Notes: generated by a model not told the origin, from the letters alone. Numbered from the stretch's first letter, positions 1 through 12,943 are shown. The stretch: DNA of 64,000 nucleotides from Antedon bifida (GCA_963402885.1 OY727102.1:18290001-18354000); one strand, 5' to 3'. Program-made: numbers and translations.

Positions 1-190
1 TTTAGAGCAATATGCAGATTTAGTTGTCATTATTTTTATTAGGTGATAATACAGTTTTTATTATCTAATTTTTATGACGTAATACAAAATTTTCATTGAT
101 TTGAGAAGTATAACAATAATTATTAATCTTTATTAGCAAATGCAAAACAATAATTTATTTGAAAATAATGTGAATTGAAAATCCCTTTAA
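1..190. other. AT-rich flank, nothing recognised
   Basis: Very AT-rich DNA with poly-A and poly-T runs. No coding frame, RNA or repeat can be recognised. It ends in the TTAA (187-190) that forms the left target duplication of the first MITE. Confidence 0.5.
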
Positions 191-515
191 AGATATATTG
201 TCCCCCTAAAAAAATATTTTTTTAAATTTTTTTTTTGAATATGTTATTTTAATGTCACATAATATTTATTCACTCTCACAAAAAATTGGGTCTGAAAAAA
301 ATTTATTTACCTGAGAAAAATGTAATTTAAAGCAAAAAATTGTCAAATTGTCTGGAAGACAATGAGTTTTTGGGTAATTTAACTGTTTATTTTGTCTTTT
401 TATAGGTGAAATAATTTTTTTTCCCCGATTAACTTCATTAAAACTGCAAAATGGCCTATTCAAAGTCCGATTTTAAAAATCTTTATTTTTCATGATTTTG
501 GGGGACAATACATCT
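191..515 (+). mobile_element. TTAA-flanked MITE, copy 1 (complete)
   Basis: A non-autonomous inverted-repeat element of 325 bp. Its left end reads AGATATATTGTCCCCC and its right end is the complement of AGATGTATTGTCCCCC. TTAA lies directly outside both ends (187-190 and 516-519). TTAA target duplications are the rule for piggyBac-type transposases, so that is the likely mobilising superfamily, although the terminal bases are not the usual piggyBac CCCT. The interior is AT-rich and carries recurring blocks (TTGGGTCTGAAAAAA, AAAACTGCAAAATGGCC) found in all full-length relatives here. A 65-codon minus-strand frame lies inside it and is not a gene. Confidence 0.8.
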
Positions 516-714
516 TTAAGCTAACTGTACAATTGCCATAAAATATTTTTCTAAAAAACTTTAAAAACATAAGATTTTAAAAATGATTTACCCACAACAA
601 ATATTAACAATTACATTTTAAAATGTACTAGTTTCTTTCTTTATTTACAATAGAAGTTTAGATGCTATAAAAATGGGATGCTGCCCTCTTGAGATCAAAG
701 ATCAACTTAATTAA

Positions 715-1051
715 ATTGATGTATTGTCCCCCGAAAACATTAAAAATTAAGATTAATTAAATCAGACTTTGAATTAGGTTATTTTGTAGTTTTAATAGTT
801 AAACCATTCCGAAAAAAAATAAGAAATTCTCATATAAAATGACAAAATAAATGGTCAAATTCAACCAAAAATCCAGTGGCAGGCAGCCAATTTAAATATT
901 TTTTGCTTTAAATTACAGTTTTTCAGGTAAATAATTTTTTTTTCGATTCATATTTTGTTCAAAGTGGTAAACTATTATATGTGACATTAAAATGGAATAT
1001 TCAACGAAAAAATTGTTCAATCATTTTTTTTTTCAGGGGGACAATACATCT
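715..1051 (-). mobile_element. TTAA-flanked MITE, copy 2 (inverted relative to copy 1)
   Basis: Same family as the element at 191-515 but in the opposite orientation, 199 bp away. The left end is slightly changed (ATTGATGTATTGTCCCCC) after TTAA at 711-714. The right end is intact (GGGGGACAATACATCT) and followed by TTAA at 1052-1055. Two inverted copies this close could fold into a large cruciform or produce double-stranded RNA if transcribed. Confidence 0.75.
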
Positions 1052-1690
1052 TTAAAACAATAGTTTTATTTATTTAGTAGAAAAGTCTACCTACTCTGTT
1101 TTAAATCAGCATTGTTGTTAGTCCGAATATAAGTTTGAATGCCTAGGAAGGATAGGAAAATATTTGGTGGCCTCTGGGTGATGTGACGTTAATTTATGTT
1201 AATATCTAAAGTGATCAACGATTAATACAGCTGTTATAGGCTTAACAACATCCCTCTGTGGATTAAAAGGCTTTGTTTCCCTTTATTTAACACATTCATT
1301 TTTCGTAGAGAATCACAATTTTATCTTCCAACCTATTAATACATGTTGCATTATTAGTTGTAGGTACTTTATTAGTATTATTGTACTACTGTAAGTTCTT
1401 TAAAGTGCACTAAATATTTTGTGTACACTGGACCTATGGTTTATAGTCCTTATCCGAGAAGACTCGTAAGAACCATGGAGTGAGTGAGAACAAACAAATT
1501 TCTTCTCTAAAAATTGAATATTATACATAATAACTTAAAAAGGGCAACCTTTCTAACATAATAAAAATCCAAAGGCGAGTTACTGAAAAAATGACAATGC
1601 TGTGGGTATCAGTGGCTGGATCTCAATGGAGATACAAAAAAAAAGTGAAAAGCTAAATCAAAACGATAAAGTAAAACAGCCAGAAAAGTT
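1052..1690. other. Unassigned AT-rich stretch
   Basis: No exon-like frame, RNA gene or clear repeat is seen. Poly-A tracts near 1630-1650 lead into the ribozyme-like motif that follows on the minus strand. Confidence 0.4.
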
Positions 1691-1735
1691 AGCAGAGCTT
1701 TCGGGCAACACTAGCCCTTCATCAGTGCAAGTGAA
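1691..1735 (-). ncRNA. Hammerhead-ribozyme-like motif, probably a Penelope-like element relic
   Basis: Read on the minus strand this contains the hammerhead core box CTGATGA (complement of 1719-1725). One nucleotide follows, then a 4-bp stem GGGC/GCCC closing a 7-nt loop, then the second core box GAAA (complement of 1699-1702). A possible 2-bp stem III, GC-TCT-GC, follows. Known from the literature: Penelope-like retroelements carry hammerhead motifs in their terminal repeats, and CTGATGA...CCCGAAA strings are common relics of them in animal genomes. Against activity, there is an extra base between the core box and stem II, and I see no convincing stem I. It is best read as a degenerate retroelement fragment. 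Confidence 0.4.
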
Positions 1736-4700
1736 GGAATTTGGATAACGTCATAGCATAAGAACTGGCAAGTGTTATAAAAAACATTTATCTCTCTTTC
1801 AAAGAAAATGATTAAATACCTCAATGTTTCTATTTTAGAAACATAATAATTATAAATTTAACCTTAAATAAAATATATGTTGTTGTATTTATTTAAAGCA
1901 TAGTTGCTACATTATAACTTGTCACTTTACATAATCATCAGTTTGATGTTGACACCGTCAATATTATTTGCCAGCCAATGAATGCAACAAGCTGTATTAT
2001 ATAATGCTTGAATATATTTCTAAAGACAAACACATCAGAATTGATTTAAGTGAAATAAATATTGATGTTTACTCCATTGTGAAAAATAAGAAAATAAAAG
2101 ACTAATTTTATTTAGTTTTGAAGGTAAAAAGTGTTTGTAAAAATTAAATTAATTATAGTGTGGGAAAGAAAATGTTAATTCATATCTTGTAATTGTTATT
2201 CCAACTGAAATAAAATATAATTCATAAATCATAGAGTGAGCAGATTTAAGCTTTTAATATTTGTAAACTGTAACATTTTTTTTATGATCAATAGAACAAA
2301 ACGTTGTCGTAATGCGATGTCATTTGAGAAACTTGCCAAATTCTGTAGATCTCAATACAGGTTTCACACGAATGTAAATTTGTAATTTTAGTAGTTTTAT
2401 TTTTTTTAACTAATTATAAAAATTGTCTTTTTTAATGTTATGTACACCATACAAAACTATCCAGAGTTTTACAAGGCAGTGTGAACGTGTACTGTCTTCA
2501 TTACATAAATCAAAATTGCTAAACTGTACATCCAAACAAATTTGGTATTTTTTATATGATTACAATTTCTTGTTACTTAAATAGAAATGGTAGCAACTTA
2601 GAAAGTTTTCTATTGTAACTTATTACAATAGAAATGCCAAAAAAAAACCCTTCATATAATTTACTTATGCCACATAAGATTGTTTGAAAGAATACAAAGA
2701 AATTATTACCAAACAGTGTTACTAACATTGAGCTAATCATCAAAGTTAGTTGAGTGAGTGACCTCTTAATGACATTAATAATCTGTTCTAAATTGTAAGT
2801 TGAAGTATCACTCTTTGAAATTGTTGTTGTACGCATCAGGCCATTTGGTCATTGAACGTATTCAGGTAAATTTGTGGCTACTTACTTCATTTCAGCCAAT
2901 AACACGTTTAGATTTATCAGGATCTTGATATTTCAGTCTGCATTTTTTGTTTGATTGAAGAATGCAATTACCGGTTGGGTCTACCTTCATTTTTCATTTC
3001 ACTGGGAGAAAAAAAAAAGTAATTTTGTTGAGTGGTTTGTGGATATAAACATTTTTACATTCAGATGTTGCTAAATAATATAACGAGGATATTGCTTTTA
3101 GTTTTGGGTTTTGACTTTTTTTAGTCAATAATAGCTCTGTAAAAGGCCAGTAGCTTACTGTAGGGTTTAAGTCCCTTAACATCTGATCTTAAGGTACCTT
3201 GATAAAGTTCATATACTTTGGCGTTTCTCGTTTTAAGAAAAATACAACTTTTGCTATGTTTTGTTGTGTATTTTTCCCCTAGTCAGCATTTTTGCCTGTC
3301 AAAACTAAGCAATATTTTATGATGTCAATAAATTCATGTTATGAATCCTTATGTGCTTAAAAATAGTAAGCTTTTTAGGAGTATTAGATTGGTTCTATTT
3401 GTGTATCCTTAAATATGATATTCAATATTATAAATTCTACATTTTCTTTTACTAATCATTATTAATTAACTTTATCTTAAGAATTAATAACATTGCATTT
3501 TAGTTATTTGGTGAGAATCATATTTTGTTTTTCAAAGGTATAGAAAAAAAGAAAGAAGTGATCTGCGCTTATTACAAGTTGTTCACTTATGAGTGGTGGT
3601 TGTAACTAAAATAAATGCACTTGAATTGCAATTAAAATTATGACTAATAATAATAAAAAAATTTGAAAAAGCGTCAATGATGTTTATTGAATATGGGACA
3701 GGATATCATGTGTTTTATATTAATTATCCTAGCAACACCTGACCAGAAACACTATGGTATGCAAATTCTCGAAGGAACGCTATGACACAACATACAAATA
3801 TTCTAAAACAGTGGTACGTTAAGTATCTGCAGCGGCCCAATAACCTTTTATTGTCAATAATTCTAAAATTGTGTCAATTAATTCTGTCAGAACTGTGATA
3901 TTTGTTATCATTTTTGTTTCCAATAATATTAATTACAGTTAATTGTATCTACGAGTGGTTTTTAATTCGCCATACAATAAGAAGATTAAGATTGTCTACA
4001 AAAGTATTAAATTATTAGGATTTTATTAGAATAATTTTAATAATAAATAATAAAAAGAAAAGAAATAATGAGGATTAAATTTACATAGGGCAAGAGAATG
4101 TAGGACTATTAAAATCGTTAAAGCTTGATTGCTGTTTTAAAAAATACTCACTGTAATTTTATAAATGGATTTGACTTTATAGAATACTTTTTAAAGAATA
4201 AATTAAATTGTTTAAATTGTAAGATTTAAACAAGTTGTATAAAATTAATAATTAAAAAAATATATTGGTACCACTAATTTAAATGTTTGCAAATAACTTC
4301 AAAGAATTGTTGTCTTGAATTGTTGTGTTTTCATCTTTTAATGTTTTTTCTGGATTCAAGTTAATTAGTTTTATACTTTTACCCCACAAAGAAAACTAGT
4401 AAATATTTATGATTTGGAAACTTACTTATAAATTAATTATAAATGATATTCTATAATTGAGAAAAACATTTTTGGAAATTTAAAAAAAAAGATGCATTAA
4501 TGACAAAATGGAATTTTTTTTAAAGATTGGTCGAATTTAGCCATAAGCACTGACCACATTAATCCAGATCTTGTTAACTTTTAGTCCTCATTCTGTCTAC
4601 GCAATCTTTTCAACCGGTTTCCTAACTTGCGGTTTGTAAACATTTATTTTGAGATGGTCTGTAAGATGATCAAAGTAATTAAACAGATATATGGTAGCGC

Positions 4701-5270
4701 CTAGGCCCGAGGATATGTGTCCAAGTCAGTACACATAGAGTATTTGAAGCAGAATGACCCTGCCTCTAGGAACCTGCTATACCTTTTCCTACTAAAGAAG
4801 AGGCTTAGAAATAATGTAACATGATTCAACTGTCGAATAGCAAAGTTACTTTCGTTTAAAGTCAACGACCGTTACAAACTTAATCTTGAACTGTCGTTCA
4901 TGTTGTTGATGTTGTTTGTAATTTCACATTTTTTCCCTGATAATTGTAATGAGAAGTACTGTCTTTAGATATATTAGTTCTTATAGGTACCTCTAAGTAC
5001 AGTAGAGGTAGGTTTAAAAAGGCATGAAATACTAAATTACCACTATCATAAATGTTCTAGTACTCCGGAGTAGATTTGTTTAAAAATCCACAATAATCTG
5101 TCAGTTTTTTATGTATTGTTGTAAAGGAAAAATAATGAAATATTTTAAATAAAACAAAAAAAAAATTGTATATAAAGTAAATGTTATTTTACAAGAAAAA
5201 CAAATGTGTAAAGTGAAATTTCTTGCAATTTTTGTACAAAATTAAAATGAAATTCAGCTTTAAAGAAAAT
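1736..5270. other. Unassigned AT-rich stretch
   Basis: About 3.5 kb of AT-rich DNA. The only open frames are short and dominated by Phe, Leu, Lys, Asn and Ile (around 2573-2836 and 2994-3182, minus), as chance frames in AT-rich DNA are. A slightly less AT-rich stretch at 4680-4800 contains no codon-like pattern that I can support. Confidence 0.4.
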
Positions 5271-5357
5271 AAATAAGTTTTCTCCAACTTAGGGAAACAT
5301 AGCCTAAAGGTTAAAGGTTACCTTTATGTTTACGAGTGAGTTGGAGAAAACTTATTT
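5271..5357. repeat. Long perfect inverted repeat (87-bp hairpin)
   Basis: AAATAAGTTTTCTCCAACT (5271-5289) is followed at 5339-5357 by its exact 19-bp complement. Inside, AAACATA and AAAGG on the left pair with CCTTTATGTTT on the right across a small bulge, so the fold extends towards a short loop. Size and shape resemble a microRNA precursor, but a short palindromic transposon relic looks much the same. Strand and expression cannot be decided from sequence. Confidence 0.6.
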
Positions 5358-7349
5358 TACATTTTTTAAAAGCTTAATTGTATTTTAGTTTTTTTTAAAT
5401 ATTTTTTTCATTCATATAATATTTAAACATCAAATATCCACTTTGGCTTAAAAGAAATGGTTTTCTAGTAGGGTGTTTGAAAGAGTGAGTTAGTATTTAC
5501 TTTTTAAAGGTTGACAATTTATGTTGAGCTGTCCTCAGAGTGCAGTACTAGAAGTAGAAGAAGTACTAAAATCGACTACCAATTCACTACAGGTTTTTCT
5601 TTTAAATAAATATTAAGCTAATGTTATCTTTAATGTATTAAAAGTCTAATGAGTGTTGTAATTGTCGTAAAAGCCTTACACTTACTGACAGCCTCTTAGC
5701 ATTCAGGTATCATAAGCCCAAGGCCTTACACGCCGTCCAATTATTACCTAATGCTTTAATAACATAGATAACGACAAAGCTGCAATTTTACTACAATCTT
5801 AATTATCTAATATTATTTGTTACGTATCCATCAGCACATAACCAAAAATAGTTTAGTACAAATTTAATCATACTTAGTTTTACCCTAAATCAAACAGGAG
5901 GTTCAACAATTTTTTTTTTTTTAATTTTTTTTTGTGCTTATCAAATGTCAGAAACTTCCTTTTGAAATGTTACAAGTTGAAGTGGTTTGTTAATGACAAA
6001 ACGGAAACTGATTGGCGGAATGATTCGAACCCAAGGGCTAGATTTGTAGGATATTACTTTAGGAGTGGTTCAGTCTTTCAACCATGGATGAGGCCGAATC
6101 TGGAAAGTTTGAAAAGAAAAAAATTATTTTTTGTTCTCACAAAATTTTGAATTTTGCATTAACTCAAGTATGAGGTTAATTTTGCAACTTTTTTGCAAGA
6201 TTTTCTGAATACTCAATGTATCAAACTCTTAAAAGAATCAATAAATACGATATATTCCCACCTCTTTTAGAAAAAATATAAATTTATGTATGTATTTTGC
6301 TTTTGTTTTTACGTGATAACGGTCTTGTGGAAGTCTGGCGACCAAGTTTTTTCCATTACAAAATCAAAGATATTTTTATTTATTTATGAGAATGTATAAA
6401 GAAAAAAATACATGGACACATTTAAGGAGCATTACAATACTCAATTCTAGAAATATTTGGCCAAAAAAAACATAAATAAGCAGCATGATTGTATACAATG
6501 TAATTTGGGGAATAAATTGAAGGACTTGAACCTGCTCATCAGGATGTTTAATGCCAGTGATAAATTTCCAAACCGCTTCATTAAGTATGAAAAAAATATA
6601 TGCCCTATAGGTAAAATTTAGTACTTTAAATTCTTCTAGGTATTTTGCAATAGTATCTACGTAATATATACTCGTATAATTTTGTTTCGTCGTATTTAAT
6701 ATTTTTCAATATGTTATTCTATCTGTGGCAATATTAGTGACCAATCAGAGAGGACATGTTATTAGAAATAATGTAGTGATGCTGAATTATCACTTTGTAG
6801 ACGTTAAGTACCGTTGAAAGATCATGGCATAAACATAAAAGGTAAAATTATAATTTAAACATGTCAATTTCACTTTTAATACTAGAAAAAAGTTTGAAAT
6901 TTTAAAAGTCTTCTAAGAATACGATTAAGTTAAACATTTTTAGTAATAATTCAATTCTAATGCTCACTACACAGTGTATATACACACAACAAATTATTTT
7001 GGTTATTTTAAAAATATTTCGTGCTTTAGGAACATTTTGTACGATTATTATTATTATATTGGGGGTGGTGTTTGGTGGAGAGATAAAGGAAATTCAGATA
7101 AGTCAACTTGAACTCAAATTATAGATATTTGGTATAAAATTAGATTATCAATTTTTAATAGAATTTTCAAAAACCTTGAACTCTTATTAACATCATGATT
7201 TTGATTTCTTTACAATATTTGTTGAAAATACAATAACAAAAAGTGTTCATGCCGTTTTTGTGTGCGAGTTGAATTAAGACGTGCTTTAAGTCTCTGTCAT
7301 ATACCCATCACTATCTTGTCACAAGATCTCATCATTTAGTAGCACTAGT
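5358..7349. other. Unassigned AT-rich stretch
   Basis: No supportable gene. A 72-codon frame at 5932-6150 (+) has no recognisable domain. A GGTTCGAATC string, a possible tRNA B-box, occurs on the minus strand near 6025 without a convincing A-box. Confidence 0.35.
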
Positions 7350-7560
7350 TTTCCGATATGTAAGCAATTTGATCCGGTAATCTTGACGTATTAAATACTA
7401 GGGGAGGGTAAATCTTACCCCTTTTACCAAATTGTCCCTGTGGCAATCACCCTGACACTTATCCTTCTGAGATCATTGTGGCTAATCCTACGTCATCTTA
7501 TAATCCCCTTCTTCGCTTTCTTGATAATTAGTCTTCGCTCTCAGCAATACGGCGATGAAC
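7350..7560. promoter_or_regulatory. Candidate cis-regulatory island
   Basis: This interval has visibly more G+C than its flanks, few homopolymers and no open frame. It contains two TAATCC strings (near 7474 and 7500) and a TTTGATCC string, which match the Otx/Bicoid-class homeodomain core and resemble a TCF site. Site matches this short occur by chance. The call rests on contrast with the flanks and is inference. Confidence 0.2.
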
Positions 7561-8159
7561 CTTTAGGATAATGACACACAAATTTACAAAACTTTTTATA
7601 AATGAAATCAGTTTGTAAAGTCTATATTTGATTTGGTGATAATTTTGTTACTTTGTAATAGTAGGTAATTGGTAAAATTCCTCATCTGTTGCCACATAAA
7701 CTAGCTTTTTATCCTTCTCACAGTGTCATACTGTATTTTACTGTTGATTTTATCAAATACTTGTAATCTATGATATAATAATATTAATAATAAAGAGCTT
7801 TCGTTTTGCACGATCTAGGAAGTAGTTACAGCAAGTTAATTCTTGATGCGAATCAACGGACATTTGGATGTGTTTCTTCAACATAGTTTCGACAAATTCT
7901 AGGTCCAGGCAGCGATCAGAATTCCCTTATTCCAAGCCAACTTAACACTTTCCCCTTCTCATACTATAATCTACTAAAGCAGTACATACCATACACTAGG
8001 AATCTGTCATCATGGGAAATAGGGGTGTGTGAGTGTTTGGTCACCAATCAATGTTTCCTCCACTGAAATGTTAACATCAGTTTTTTTTTCCTGGTTTTCT
8101 TATTACCTATCTTATCAGACTTAATTACTGATTTCCACATTAAGTGACGAATGATTCTC
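7561..8159. other. Unassigned stretch
   Basis: No gene, RNA or repeat recognised. Confidence 0.35.
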
Positions 8160-8300
8160 AGAACTCGTAGTTGAGTGGTTTTGTGTACTACGCTTGCCTA
8201 CAAACTCAGGTTCATTGGTTCAAGTCCTGTCTAGTGCTACTGCAACTGAGTTATTATTAATTAATGTAATCTTTGTATACTATCATAAGTTAATAAAAGT
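8160..8300 (+). mobile_element. tRNA-derived SINE fragment
   Basis: The string TAGTTGAGTGG (from about 8170) resembles a tRNA A-box and GGTTCAAGTCC (about 8218-8228) matches the B-box consensus GGTTCRANTCC. The spacing fits an RNA polymerase III promoter. There is no acceptor stem pairing, so this is not a tRNA gene. The 3' boundary and target duplication are not clear. Confidence 0.45.
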
Positions 8301-11229
8301 GTTGTTTTTTGTGTAGTATTCTTTTGATACAAATTTCTATTGTTTATTCTTGCCTTTTATTTCATTCATTTATTTGCTACAAGAAAGAAATGCATATTTT
8401 GCTGTTTGTAAGTGTTTGCACTTTCTATTTATCATTTCTTATTTTAACTAATGAATAATGAAGTTTAGTGAAAAATACAAAATATTGAAATAATCAGTTG
8501 TATTCATCTAAATACTATAAAGTAACAATGACACATTTCTAATTGTTTCTCAACCTTGTGAATTAAAATTACATTTCTTGGACACTCTACAATAATTAGA
8601 CTTGAAGTAATGCCAAGACGGACTCGTAAAAATCAGCTTTGCTTGCCGTAAAATTAGACTTGATAAGGTTGTAGTATATTGATAATGATTGGTCAGTTAA
8701 AACATCTTACACTCTGAGATTAGTGTTAATATTCAACTAACTATCGACACTATAGTAATAAACAGAACAGTTTTAAAGCGGCTATTCTCTGATTATTCTT
8801 ACTGGAAAACCAAGGGCTTTTTCTTTAAAGCATTTGAGATGTGTACATTACTATACTGAATGTCTCTAGAAGCAGTAATGCCAGTATGATGTTTATTGAA
8901 CATGGTGTCCCTTCCTTTAATGAGTATATGCGAAAATCTATCTATGGTTTCATGCAACGTATGTTGAATAGTTGTAATATAAAACAATAATTTTGTTGCT
9001 TGTGTTTGAAAACATATGCTCCATAACTCAAAAATGTATTGTAGATGGAGAAGTATCCTATTTAAGCTTAGAGTTTGCTAATTTGCTTTTTTCTTTTTCT
9101 GTTTGTACGTTTGTTGATATGGATGACATTTCCGAAATAAAAGAAATTGAATATACATCTCAAATGCTTTAACAAATGTGTTAACAAATAATCAAAACTA
9201 AATATATTTTATTAAAAGATGCATGCATCTTCTTCACTATTTACACATTTAATGTTTATTTCAGCATATTATCTTTGTCTATCTTAACGTTGTCTGGAGT
9301 TTCTCTCTTTTTAACTGTTTTTAACTGCAACTTTTCTATGGTTTTGTTGTAAACTTGAAACAACATATTTATTTAGTCTTAATTATTTCTGCCAATACAG
9401 TTTGGGTGACAAGAACCAATTGACAACTTATTTATTTTGATTTAAAGAAGGAAATATTCCATTTGTCTGTTTCTAATTAGAAATGACCATTGACACAGAT
9501 ACTTGGTACTCATGTTTTTATCTGTAGTCTGCAGTTAGCAACAGGGGCATGCAATGTTAACCAGAGAAGACGCTCCCTTTAAAGTATTCAGATAATAATG
9601 CATTCGCTGTAGAAGAAACCAGGCCATACCATAGTTTAAACAGAGTCAAAGTCCCTTTAAGTATTTAGATGTAAACTGTCTATCATAAATGATATTAAAC
9701 TAAAGTGAATTGAACCATTTCATGTAGTTTTGATTGAAAGGTATGAGTGAATAATAAAGTTAAATGAATGGATCGCTGGTTACTGGGCCAATCATGAAAT
9801 GATGTATTGCCAAATTATTTCCTAAGTTGATTGAATATAGGGAGTTGAGTAGGCGATATAATTGAGGCATAAATGTTTGAACCAAACTATGTGATTAGTA
9901 GAGCTTGGTGTCCGGATTGATGTTCGAAAATAAAATATTTAGGTTGCATAAACATGACGTGAGGTGAGCTAAAGACCTCGCCCAAAAGTACAGCTAGTAC
10001 TCGCTTGACCATAGTGTTATGTACATACCTATATGATTTAGTACATTTTAGTTTGTCCAAAGGTTTGTTCAGGCTCACCACTTGACCGTTGTATGTCTAA
10101 TATTTTTCTGTCTGAACTACACTACTCTTTTTGATAAATTTTAATCACTCTTGGAAACTTGTTTGTAATCTTTCAATAATAAAACTTCAAACTCTTCAAA
10201 TGATCTAAAGCCTAAGTTTATTAATAATATGCCTTCTTAATTGAGTAAAATGTTTATACGCTGTTTAGGTTCATCCTCTATACATAAGGTGTAATAAAAA
10301 ATAAATAAATAAAAAAATACTATAAAATGGAAAGTAATGAATTGAGAAACTGTATAATTTGTGGAATACAGATTTGTAGTTTTCTTCAACGGTGGTCACT
10401 TGGAGTAAATAATTCCTTTAGTTACACCAATGTGACTTTGTTCTACTGTGTTAGTATTTGCCAACATAAGCTGTTGGTAGTTTCAGTTGTAAACCACTGT
10501 ACCCATCATTGAACATTTTATGATGCATGACATGTTAACAACTTAATGTTCTGTGGTCATATCGCCATTCTAAACAGTTGATATAATTGTGTAACGTTTC
10601 ATCATTAAGACAGCAGTAAAGACACAAACTAAACTCAGAATGTTGTCAAAAGTTAGAAGAATGTGAATGGGATAAAGATAGATTGTTGTTAAAGTTGCTA
10701 AATGACCCATACTTCAAAGACGTGTCGTATCCTAGCTTAATAAGCCGTACAATCTTAACAAGCTACTGGAACTTTGCCACTAACTAAGTATCAGGGATTT
10801 TTTTAAATAGTAACAACTATAACACTGTAGTCTCGGTATTGTTAGTAGTGAACAACACTACCTTTCTTACCTGCCAAGCCAAGCCTTGCTAAACCTATGG
10901 AAGAAAAATTGTCACTGTTTTCTTTTATAACAAATGTATATAGTATATATAAAAATGGTCATGTATTAACAATATAATATCTTCTTGTCTACAAATATTA
11001 GAAAAAAAATATTTCAGTAGTATACTTAAATATAATTTCTGAAGCATAGTAAGAATGTTAATGCCATTTATTAATTTATTTCTTAATCTTAGTTTCCTCG
11101 TTTTTTTGTAAATCTTTTCCTGGTAAAAATTTTCCATTTTTTTCAGAAAATGTTGTTAATCTTTAGCACATACTATGTAGAAATCATGTTTAAAAAAACA
11201 TTGTTGGAGGACCTGGTATAACCTAACAC
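8301..11229. other. Unassigned AT-rich stretch
   Basis: No exon is supportable. Short frames at 8799-8987, 9887-10081, 10327-10512 and 10925-11137 show no domain and no splice-site context. An A-rich tract (AATAAATAAATAAAA) near 10300 could be a retroelement tail. Confidence 0.35.
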
Positions 11230-11345
11230 CATAAATCCTGGCTCTACCCCCTTTATAAATCATTCTTGACAGCTCATCAATTATTTTGACTGACATTTGC
11301 TAATTAGCAACTCTTTTTATAAGGATTTATTAGGAAGGAAACAGA
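11230..11345. promoter_or_regulatory. Possible regulatory island with homeodomain-like palindrome
   Basis: A short non-repetitive island containing TGACAGCTCATCA (TALE-class TGACAG core) and the palindrome GCTAATTAGC (homeodomain TAATTA core). It has no open frame. The motif matches are short and the assignment is inference only. Confidence 0.15.
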
Positions 11346-12678
11346 GAGGTAAATAGACCGATACCTTCTCCATGCGTATAGTATCACTAGGTGTGCTACA
11401 AATAGAAAGACACTCTGACAAATGTGTAATGTTAAGAATGGTCACTGGTGTTTTGTGTTTTTATTTTAAGAAATTTGTTTACTTTTAGTTTTTCATACAA
11501 ATTTTTTAGCCAGCGTAGTTAGTTTTACCGATATCGTGGCAAGTTCTACTAGGTAGGCAGTGGTCAGTAAAAGTAACCATTGGACTTGGTTAATTATGAG
11601 AGAACTGTAGCCAGTGTTCGGATTGGACGTCTCTAAGTAAATTTAGCCGGCGACTCAGTTAATGTAACCAAATTAAGTCTAGTTTTTTTGGAATATTCCG
11701 TATGAATTGTGTCTCTTACAGTACACCTGTTCCACTTGACTGGAAAGTTCCATTACAATCCTGGTAAAGGGTCTTACAAAGGCCAATAGGAAGATTTGCA
11801 GACATAATGCCCTGTAAACAAATCAGGCGACTTTTTCAAATTAAAGTTCAGCAAGCACCTTAAATAATTCTTCTCCGTTTTCTGAATAATAAAGACTGAA
11901 AAGCATTAAAAAAAACCTAAAATAAAAGGTGGGAAAAATGCAGATAGGAAGAAAAAATACTGTTTGAACATCCTAAAAAACAGTTCAAATTCTTTGAGAA
12001 TAAAGGCCAAAAGGCAGACAGCTTGATATACTTAATCTTCATCATCCACTGTCATGTGACAACATTTGTTGCTTTCTCAAAAACAATAACAAACAGTTTT
12101 TGGGTTTGTCTTGTCATGTGAAGGATTTTTGGCTTGGTAGATGAGGGTTGATGGATGTTGAGTGATGGTCTCTTCAGCATCAGGATGTTGTTTGTTGCAT
12201 GATGTCTTTATGTGGTTGTAAAGATTGCTTGTGTCATACTATATTAAACATTTTTGACTTAATGAATTTGACAGTTCTGTCAAAATGCTGTTCATTTGTC
12301 ATACGGAATGGAATGTAGTGTTTGGAACAAAAAAATGTTTAAAATAAAAACCATGAGAACGAATAATTTAAATTATCAACCTAATTTTCACAATGCAGTA
12401 ATTAATGGTATCAAATTGTTTCTTGTTTTTAGTTAGAAATAAGTAGTATATTAATTTTTTGTAAGAAATTATTTGAATTGTTGAAAACAAAATAAAGTTC
12501 AGGAAATCGAAGAAAAAAAATTATAGCCAGATTAACGGTTGAATGAATGAGGATAAACAGAAATAAGAAAAATTTCTAAAGCTAACAACTTGCAAAAGAA
12601 TTTGCATACAAATATAAACAGTACAAGCAATACATTAAACATGAAGTAACACATGTGTGTAGTTTAGAAAACAAGTAA
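11346..12678. other. Unassigned stretch
   Basis: No gene is recognised. The part around 12030-12240 is less AT-rich and non-repetitive, but has neither a sustained open frame nor a recognisable RNA fold. Confidence 0.35.
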
Positions 12679-12812
12679 AGATATATTGTCTCCCTGAAAA
12701 AATAATTGTATATTTTTTTGTTTCTGTTGCCATTTTCACAAAATAGTTATTCACTTTGACAAAAAATTGGATCGAAAAAAAACCCTTTTATATACCTAAA
12801 AAACTAAATATA
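12679..12812 (+). mobile_element. TTAA-flanked MITE, copy 3 (3' truncated)
   Basis: It begins AGATATATTGTCTCCC and continues with the family blocks ATAGTTATTCACTTTGAC and AAAAATTGGATCG. It then stops abruptly at about 12812, where a 5'-truncated copy of the other MITE family begins. Confidence 0.65.
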
Positions 12813-12815
12813 TAA

Positions 12816-12943
12816 TATATGGACACGATGACATCATATCACTACCATATTTGGGGATATCACTACCCTATTTGGGGATATCACTACCCTATTTGGGTAC
12901 ATCACACTTTTTATCAAACTATTTTGATAGTGTAGACAGAGTT
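12816..12943 (-). mobile_element. Palindromic Harbinger-type MITE, copy A (one end missing)
   Basis: Contains the family's internal blocks (GATGACATCATATCACTACC and three approximate CATATTTGGGGATATCACTAC units) and one intact terminus ending in GTGTAGACAGAGTT, followed by TTA. The other terminus is missing and the element abuts a truncated TTAA-family MITE, so a deletion or nested rearrangement joined the two. Confidence 0.75.

Noticed and set aside
266..463. 65-codon open frame (-)
   Set aside because: Contained in MITE copy 1; the AT-rich interior gives chance frames.
6000..6100. Minus-strand B-box GGTTCGAATC as a SINE
   Set aside because: No A-box at the expected distance and no repeat relative in the window.
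8160..8300. Functional tRNA gene
   Set aside because: A- and B-box-like strings are present but there is no acceptor or anticodon stem pairing; a SINE head fits better. The same applies at 20800-20880 and 52615-52690.
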